This document shows positions 39,201 through 48,200 of a stretch of 64,000 bases of DNA, piece after piece. The position numbers were made by a program, and so were the translations under genes. The notes under the pieces were generated by a model, which saw only the letters and a program-made list of their open reading frames with translations, had not been told where the DNA came from and did not search any database. Position 1 is the stretch's first letter, and each line of letters begins with the position of its first letter. This DNA is from Hirundichthys speculiger (lineage: Eukaryota; Chordata; Actinopteri; Beloniformes; Exocoetidae): NCBI GenBank assembly GCA_018398805.1, contig JAGFBZ010000553.1, forward strand, positions 1 to 64,000. The letters run 5' to 3'.

Positions 39201-42200
39201 CAGGGGCCCTTCCAGGCCAACCTGGAGCCGGTCGTGTTGGTCTGCCGGTTGATAGCCCAACAAACCATATTATCTGTAAAATCCAAGTGATGCTACCAGC
39301 TCACATCGAGTTCACCAAACATGCTATGTAGTGCTGGGCGATATGGAAAAAATCATATATCACGATATGGACTATTTTATATCACGATAACGATATATAT
39401 CACGATATACCATAATAAAGTATGTTTTCAGTTATTCTCTGAAAAGTTTGACAAAAATTTAATTGCTTACTTTTCAACTTTATTTTGAAAGGACATTTAG
39501 CTGAACTGTCACAAACATACATTTTAGTGCAGCAAAAACAGGTAGGTACAGAGGTACAGTAGCTTTCACATTTTTTTTAAAGTGCACAACAGTTTCTGAG
39601 AGGAAAAACACATTTTTGCACTGAAGTTCAGCTATAAAAATTAAGCACAAATTATTTTTTAACTTTCTGAAATCTGTAACCTTGTAGTGCAAAGTTTGCA
39701 AACCAATATAAAGTGTCTAAAGTAAACATCAGGGTTGATGAGAACTCTGTTTAAGGCATTAACCATGAATAAAAGTGCAAACATAAAAGGCTACTTTGTA
39801 GAAGTAGATATGATTCTATCAAATTTATCGTTGCAGGGTTATTTAATTACATATTTGCTGTAATAATTGATAAAATTAGGTTAGAAACGATAGAAACGAT
39901 AGAAAAGAAATGGCACGATACACACTTTTCTATTGTCCCCACGATATGTATCGTCATATTGCCCAGCACTAATGCTATGTGCATGTGACATGGTGAGCTT
40001 TGTCGGTACCGGGCGACTGACCGCGACGCCCTGATGATGTCTGCAGATCCCTGATGTTGATGGGCTTCTCCGGAGATCTCGGTCCAGCTTTCCTGCAGCT
40101 AATTTGGTTAATTTAAGTTGCACGTCATTAGATGGCAGCGTTCAGTTTAGATCTGAGATGGTTGACGTTTCCTTGTACGAGGGAGGAAGAAAAGTAAAGA
40201 AACGTGTTTGGACTGTTGTATTTTTTTTTTTTAATCATGACAAACTGCGACTTGTTGAAATGCCAAAGACGGCTTGCAAACACTTATGTAAATGGCAGAT
40301 GTAACCTGAGCAGCCGGAGCACGTTTCCAAAGATAAGAGGCCCATTGTACCTGAGCTAGACTCTGAACGGGCGTGAATCTGAGACGCCTGGTCTGACAGC
40401 AGACTCGTAGCTTTAGTTACAAAATGGTATTTGTGTCACTTTAATGTGGGGACCAGACGGTGTTTACAGTCAGAGCAAACTGTTGTATGAGCTTTCCTGT
40501 TTTTTTATTAAAGCAGGTAACTGAGGAAACCACAAAGAATATAAAAAGGGGCTTTCAAAGTGGGTAATGTTGTCTGCTTTGAAGCCTTTGGGGTGTGTCC
40601 ACTGAGGATGCCGAGTGACAGATATGTCAACTGAAGCAAACTGCTCTTATTTAAGTAAGTGATCTATATAAGGCATTGGCCACTCGGCAGTGGGCTGTAG
40701 TCTACTTCCCCGTTTATTCACCCACACAAACCAGAGACGAGTGCTGGCCGGTCCAGCTGCTGGTTTGGAGCTGGTTTAACTCATGACTCAAACGAAGGTG
40801 CTCATTCACAGCTCTGGTTTCGTTTTGTTTGTTTTTGTGGACATCTATTCAAAAGTTGCAGTGGGGCGATACGGGGATCGAGCCCGCGGCCACGAACATA
40901 GACCGACCAGGAAAACAGCTCGCGCTACTCTGGAACCAGTTTTTCTGGCGGAGGAGTGATTCCCTGGCTGACACAACCGAAAGAAGTGGTTGGAGACTGG
41001 ACCGTTGCCGTTTTCATCTGAGTTGTTGCACATTTGTGTCCTTTGTTGATGGTTCTAAATACTTAAACACCTGCTGGCCTTGGATGCCATTGCTATGAGG
41101 AACCTTGTTAGAGATGTTATCCATTTTTAAAACACCCGTATCCCTCTGAGATCCAGCAACATTGAAGTTTGAGAATAGATGTACCTTCACAACCCTACAT
41201 AGGACTAAGTGGGCATGGACAACGGTTGGATGGATGGATGTACCTTCGAAAACCTTGTCATCAGTACACCGGTCAGTCCTTTGAGATCCAGCAAAATTGA
41301 AGTTTGAGAATAGATGTACCTTCACAACCCTACATAGGACTAAACGGGCATGGACAACGGTTGGATGGATGGATGTACCTTCGAAAACCTCGTCATCAGT
41401 ACACCGGTCAGATATCTGTTGGTGGCCCCCAACAGATGACGAAAACTAACTACCAGGTTCTTCTTCAGTCAACATGGCAGCTTCTGAGATCCTTCAAGTT
41501 TTACCCAGAATCCAGGAGTAAACTGATTTAGGCCAGGTTGTGGTTTTACCAGATATCAGATGGTCCTAACCTTCAGTTTAGAAGTTCCATGACTGGATGT
41601 TCCAGATTGTGGGAGACTCTTACCAGTCTGGGCTGTCGGGGGGCTGATCCAGCTGTGGGTACCGTGACCAAAGCCCCACCATGAGTGCTATGCCGAACGA
41701 TTCGTTTGGAATTTGGGGAAACAAGGTCATTGGCCTTCTGGGGCAATACTGGGGTGTTGCTAGGTGCTAGGAGGAATATCTCTCCAGCGCGTCCTACGTC
41801 GGGCCTGGGGCCTCCTCCCAGTTGGACATGCCCAAACACCTCCCCGGGAAGGCCCAGACCCCCTTCAGAGGAAGTTCATTTCAGGTGCTCGCACCTGAAA
41901 AGTCACCTTCCAAAGTTCGTGACCACAGCTGAGGGTTAACAGCTCTCTCTTCACCACAACAGACCAGTACCGAGTCCAGACGTCAGTCTGGAGCCCCGAC
42001 TATGATGACGCCAGCACAGCCGTGTCATCGACAACAAGCCCCCCCACAAACTCAAAACACCTTCACCAAGTCTACAAGGAACATGGAGGAGGGTTTTCCT
42101 TATTTACTTCTTTATTCCATCCTGACTTCCGTGGATCAAACGGCCAGACGGTTTAAGAGGATGTTTGAGTTTAGTTTTGATTGGGTAAGGCTCTGGACGC

Positions 42201-42223
42201 CTCACGTGTTTGCACCAACACCC

Positions 42224-42257
<34 letters not shown>

Positions 42258-45200
42258 GTTTACCACATGCTGCCATATGGCTGGTGTGCAACAGTAATGG
42301 AGCTGGCAGAGTTATTAGTCAAACAGTAACCGAGCATCCTGTTGTAACGTGACCCTGAACAGCTCGGGTACGAGTCTGTGTCAGATGATGTCTTCTGCTC
42401 ACCCGGCCGACTCGCAACTGTTCGGGCCAGACGAGAAGACGTGACGTCTGGGTAACCGCCGTCTGTGTGTGGTGTGTTAGTGCATGTCGCAATCATGCAC
42501 AATGAAAACGACTCTTTCGACCTTCGTATGTTCTAAAAGTGTGTATCTGTAACAAAGCCACGCTGAAATAAGTCAGTGAACAGAAGATGAGTTATTTCTG
42601 GTAACGGATGAGTGATTGGCGTCACTGAGGAAGAAGAAGTACCCACATATCAGCTGGTTGTGGGTGATTAAAGTCCATTTTCCACTTGGTTTCATGACTG
42701 TGAAGCGGTCGCACTGCGGCCCGTCATTGCAGAAGGTCCGGGTATGTCTGGTTTTGTGTTTTTTTGCAAAGCGTTCAACAAAGTCATTCAAGTTCAGTGA
42801 CTTTGCCCTTCTCTCGATACTGAGTATGCCGATGTTGCTGAGCCTGTCATCATTCATTCAAATTATTTTTGTATTAGTTTAAGCACTGAGAAACTGTGCT
42901 CACAACTAGCACTACTCACAGGCGAGGCTAACGCTATCCTGCACAAGTTAAAAAGCTGATGAAAAACTTCCTTGTATGGTTCAAGGAAGGTTGTGAAATC
43001 TAGTAAACTGGATATTTCAGTCCCATCCTGTGCCTTTCTCTGAAGGACCTTCTTTCTTTGTTTCTTTAATTTATTTTACAGTGAAAAAGTTCTCAATATT
43101 TTGAGTCCTTTTCATCTTGATCCTACTCCGGCCCGACTGCTGTCTGTCCCTGAAGATATCATGTCTTTTGTTTGGTTACTTCAAGTCAGAAAAATGATTC
43201 ATAAAAACTGAAAACACACAGGATGGATATCACATGCCACGTCGTTAATTAAATTAGTCATCAAAATATTTCATAGAAACACCCGTGCAAACAAGACAGC
43301 TTTACATTTCTAACTGTAATTCTTGTTAGCACAAATTCATTTCCGTCTCACTTTTAGCCTGCTTGGCTTACCGTAGTTTAAATCTTAACTCTATAGAACT
43401 TAGCTCCTTACATACAACTTACTTGTCAACTTTAAAGTCAACATTTCCGAAATATTAAAGAGACACATTGTAAAAAAAAAAAGGTTACCATACCGCTTTT
43501 TCTCCTTTAAGATCGAAATTGTTGCGTTCTCTTGTGCCGTAGTCTCGAAGCGCTTCTCTTCTTCTTATATGGATTTTAATAGCGGTTGACTAGAAACTGT
43601 GGTTTTGCAGTAGCGCCACCTACTGGGCCTCTGATTCTTCGCCTTCTCCGTTTTTACTGTGTCAGTTGTGAAAGAACAAACGGTGTATTTCTGCAACCTA
43701 CTGACATGGAGCGTGAACTGGAACGTAGCATTTCAAAAAAAAGGTGGGGGGAAAACTGGTCTTCAGTCGCTTCTTCTTTTTCAGGTGGTATTTATTTGCG
43801 GTTGGCAAACAACTGGTAAAGAGTGTACAGTTTGAAGCTTCCAATTTGAAACGCTAAACTGTATGCACAATGAACAAAGTGATTGACAGCTCTGGTGGGG
43901 GTGGCCAGGCAGGATGGCCAATCAGATTTCAAGGGTAGCCAGTGCCACCCCCAGCCACCCTTGTGGCCACGCCCATGCCCAGTGGGGTCAGGATGGGCGC
44001 CTGGTGGGATACTTGCGTCCCATCAGTCGTTTGGATTAGGGATGCACATTTTGGATTTTTTTATGACCGTTAACCGACGCCCTTTAACGATTAACAACTG
44101 TTAACCGATAAGTCCAGGAGGGTTAGCTGCCACGATGTTGTGCGTGTTATCGTGGACGCATGCGGACACTTCCCCGTGTATACTCTCGCGGCAATGTGTC
44201 GCCGTTAGCTTGTCGCAGAGATGCCGCCGTCACTTTTGATTTATACTAGCGCGGTCTCCGCTAAGTTATTCCACGCCACAATGCAAGAGCGACAATCAGG
44301 AACTAGCTAAACTTACTAAACTTATCTCTTGCGTTTTTCCACTTCCTCACCGTCTCGGCCGTATCCAGACCCACATTCATCGCTATCTCCCTCCATGAAT
44401 TACTAGAATATGTGCTGTCTTTGTAGTGTGGAGAACCAGAATCGTACAGATGTGGGTACTTCCTCATTTTTTCAATGACGCGCTCTTTTCTACACGGATG
44501 TAGAATTGACCAATCAGAGGCCTGTTGCACCTGTCGACACGCCCCCATGAGTTGATTGAATTACGTATCTTAAAAACAAAATTGACCATTAGTATTAATC
44601 GGTTAGTTACTGTTATCGGTTAACGGTTAAACGGTTAACCATGTCCATCCCTAGTTTGGATCGCTCCGCTGTGGCGATATCTGAATGGATGGTTGTTTAC
44701 TTGCCACATGTTTGATGTTTAGAATATGTTTGACCAATCAGATGGAACCTCTCGCTGTCAGGTTTCAGTTCAAGACGATCTTGGTGGACCAGATGATTAT
44801 ATATTCATGTATTTTACTGAACTTGAACTTGGGTACATTGGGGGATTTCTGGGGCTTCAGCAGAGAAACTCATGCACTGAAAGTTACTCTGCGTGTCCCC
44901 GCAGGCGGACATCTGGTCGCTGGGCATCACGGCCATCGAGCTCGCCAAGGGCGAACCCCCGAACTCCGACATGCATCCGATGCGCGTCCTCTTCCACATC
45001 CCCAAATCGCCTCCCCCAACTCTGACCGGGGATTTCTCCAAGAGCTTCAAAGAGTTCACCGAGGCCTGCCTCAACAAGGACCCCGCCTTCGTAAGACGCA
45101 CCGCCGACACACACAACCACCCGCATCATGTGACCCTGATGTGTTTTATTACCGTTGGTAATTCCAATTCCATGTCATGCTTAAACGATCCATTCTTATG

Positions 45201-48200
45201 GAAACTGGAGTTGAAAATTAATTTGCCAGCAAAACTGCATTTTAATCCTGTTTCAGATACCCGAGTTGTGACATGAAAGAGACTTTCACGATATTCCCAA
45301 TACCTTATTTGACACTGATCGATAAAATCAATCTACGAGTCTGCTTGGAGACTCGTGTCTCTACGAGGCTGCTTGATTAAATACACTTTCAGTCAAACAT
45401 CATGGCTAATTTCTCCACCGCCTCACTTTCTGGGTATCGTTACATCCCACAGTGAGTGTCAACGTTGGTTGTCCCATTTAAATGCTTTTACTGACTTTCA
45501 AAAGTTCAAAAGGTTGTTATTTTCCCCAAAAAGATTTTTTTGTTCGCACAAGCAGAATTTGCATACGTAGATCGGTGGATCAGTCCCGTCTGTGCATCTG
45601 TGCCCACATGAGGCCACCAGTTGTTTCTGTGGCACACGACTGGCAGGAACGTCTCTGATTGCTTTAGGAAGGTAACCGATAGCGGCAGAGTGAGTGGGAG
45701 CGGTGGGAGGTAAAACATGGTGCTCACAGGAGAAATAGAAGATTCAGGCTGCACGACCCAACAGACCGAGAAGGTTTTTGCGTAGGTGGTGCTTGGTAAG
45801 TTTAAATGGGGATCAGAATAGTTCAATATGGGACCTTTTTAATAAAAATATAAACGGGTCTGGTGGTCCCTATGACTAACTGACGTTCATTTAATTTAGT
45901 CACCTCAGTGGATCAGCGAGACGAAAAAAAGACTGGATCTACAAAACAAAGTGTTTCTTTAGTGGTCTGGATGTGCTATTCTGACTCCAGTTTCAAATTT
46001 AATCCTTATTGTTTTTCTTTTCTCAGTGTTCTTAGGTTTTTGTTTTCCATAGCAGCTGTAACGTACTTGCTTCTGTATCGTGGTATGAGTTTTTAACCTT
46101 TGACCCCATGTCAGGGCTCCCAGTGTGCACAAGTAGAAAATAAAACCACACATCGTTCGGTATGAACTCGTATCGTGGCCCGTCTTTCTTCTGATTGTTA
46201 TCTTGTTAGCTGTTTTTAGGACCTGCTGAGGTTCATTGTGGTGTCGGAGGGTTGTGAAGCTCAACTGCTGTTTTTTTCCATCTTCCTCCTTCTGTGTCGT
46301 TCCAGTAGCTTCTTGTCGCCACCTAGTGGACTCACAGCTCCTCTGCTTTTACCCTCTTGTGTAACTTTTATCCAAACTTTCTTTATTGGATTTTGCACAG
46401 AACAGGCAAAAGCTCATAACTTACAACAAGCTGTAAATCAATAGTCAGACGATGAAGCCAGTTCTCTTTTACATTTCCAAGCACAGAACAACCAACCCAC
46501 CTGTACGTATTTAATCCATTCACTCTCACAACACACAGTACAAAATACAAATTAAGACAGGTGACCAAAATTAGACATAAAACTAAGGGGAAAAAAAAAT
46601 AAAAAAAATAAAATAAATAAAATAAATAAAAATAAAAAAAATTAATTAATTTAAAAAATGAAAAAAATTTAAAAAATTTAAAAAATAATAAAAATAAAAA
46701 AATATATATAAAATAAATATCAATTGCACAGTAGTACATAGTTGAAGAGTGTACCAGCAGTAATGAAAAAATAATTGATTAGTTAATAAATAAATAAATA
46801 AATAAAATAAATAAATAAGCAAAACAGAACAGGGAAAAGAGAAAAAAAAAAAGGAAAAGGGGGGGGGGGGGGGGCTCAGTTGGTTTCTGCTATTATAGTC
46901 AGAGAGTGGTTGCCATATCTTATAGAAACTGTTTGAGGAACCTTTCAGGGAAAGCCTGATCTTCTCTAAGTGTAACTCTTAACTTTGATTCGGTTCCTCT
47001 CGTTTCCCTTTGAGGAACGTGAAGCGTAGCAGCATAAATGTGACATTTTTCTGCCACCGGACGTGAATGATCTCACTGAAATGCACCTGGACCAGGTGGA
47101 TCCCGGTCAGTAAAGCCTCTGCTCTGTTGTTCATGCAGCGCCCCACGGCCAAAGAGCTGCTGAAGCACAAGTTCATCGTGAAGCACTGCAAGAAGACGTC
47201 CTACCTCAGCGAGCTGATCGACAGGTACAGGAGGTGGAAGGAGGAGGGGCACAGCGACAGCAGCTCCGAAGACTCGGACAGGTGACGTCACAGATGATGC
47301 AGTCGCTCCTCTTAGATGTGGGAACAGTTTATTTACTGATTTATTTTCTTTGCTTGTTTCTACGTAAAGCGAGTCCAGCAACAAGGAGAACAGCGAGTCT
47401 CCTGAGTGGTCGTTCACCACGGTCCGTAAGAAGAAGACGGAGGGCCGGAAGGTCCTCAACGGAACGGTTGGTGCAGATCAAACCGGTTACGGTGTCAGAA
47501 CGTGACCACGACAGGCTCCGGTTGTTTCTTTGTGCTGCTACGTCTTCCGAGACTTTTCAGATGTTTGATTAAATCTTAAAGATGTCGAGCTACAAAATGA
47601 GATGCATTGTATTTTTTATTTTTTTTTCCTCAGAGCCAGGAGCAGCTGCCGAAATCTTCCAGCCTGACCACAGTCATCTCCCCCGTCTTCTCCGAGGTTA
47701 GTAGGAACTAGGGATGGGCATAATTAATCGATTAATCGATGATTGATCATTAAGAATTTGGTCGAAGAAATTAATTTTCGTCGATGAACCGAACGTTTTT
47801 TTTTTTTTTTTTTTTAAACAATCGAATGTAGGTTATCAGTGCACGTCCTGAAAACAATGCGATGCATTTCTCTGTGCCACTGATAGGAAATTTGCCACCA
47901 GGGGGCAACATTTCACCATCACCCTACCCTGGCTGGACTCAGTTGTTACATGCGAGCTTCTGTAGGTCATCGCCTAATCATGAAGCGGTCGCGGTGAAGT
48001 GTGGCGTGGGACCATTTTAGTTTAGAAAATGACCAAGTGTACTGCAATCACTGCAATGCTAATTACAAATACAATTAATCAACAACGATAATGATGTATC
48101 ACTTGAACAACGAGCATCCAAGCCTTGTAAAGGACGGTGGAGGCGGTTCATCATCAGCCTAGCCTAGCCTAGCCTAGCCTAGCCTCAACTCGGTGTTAGC

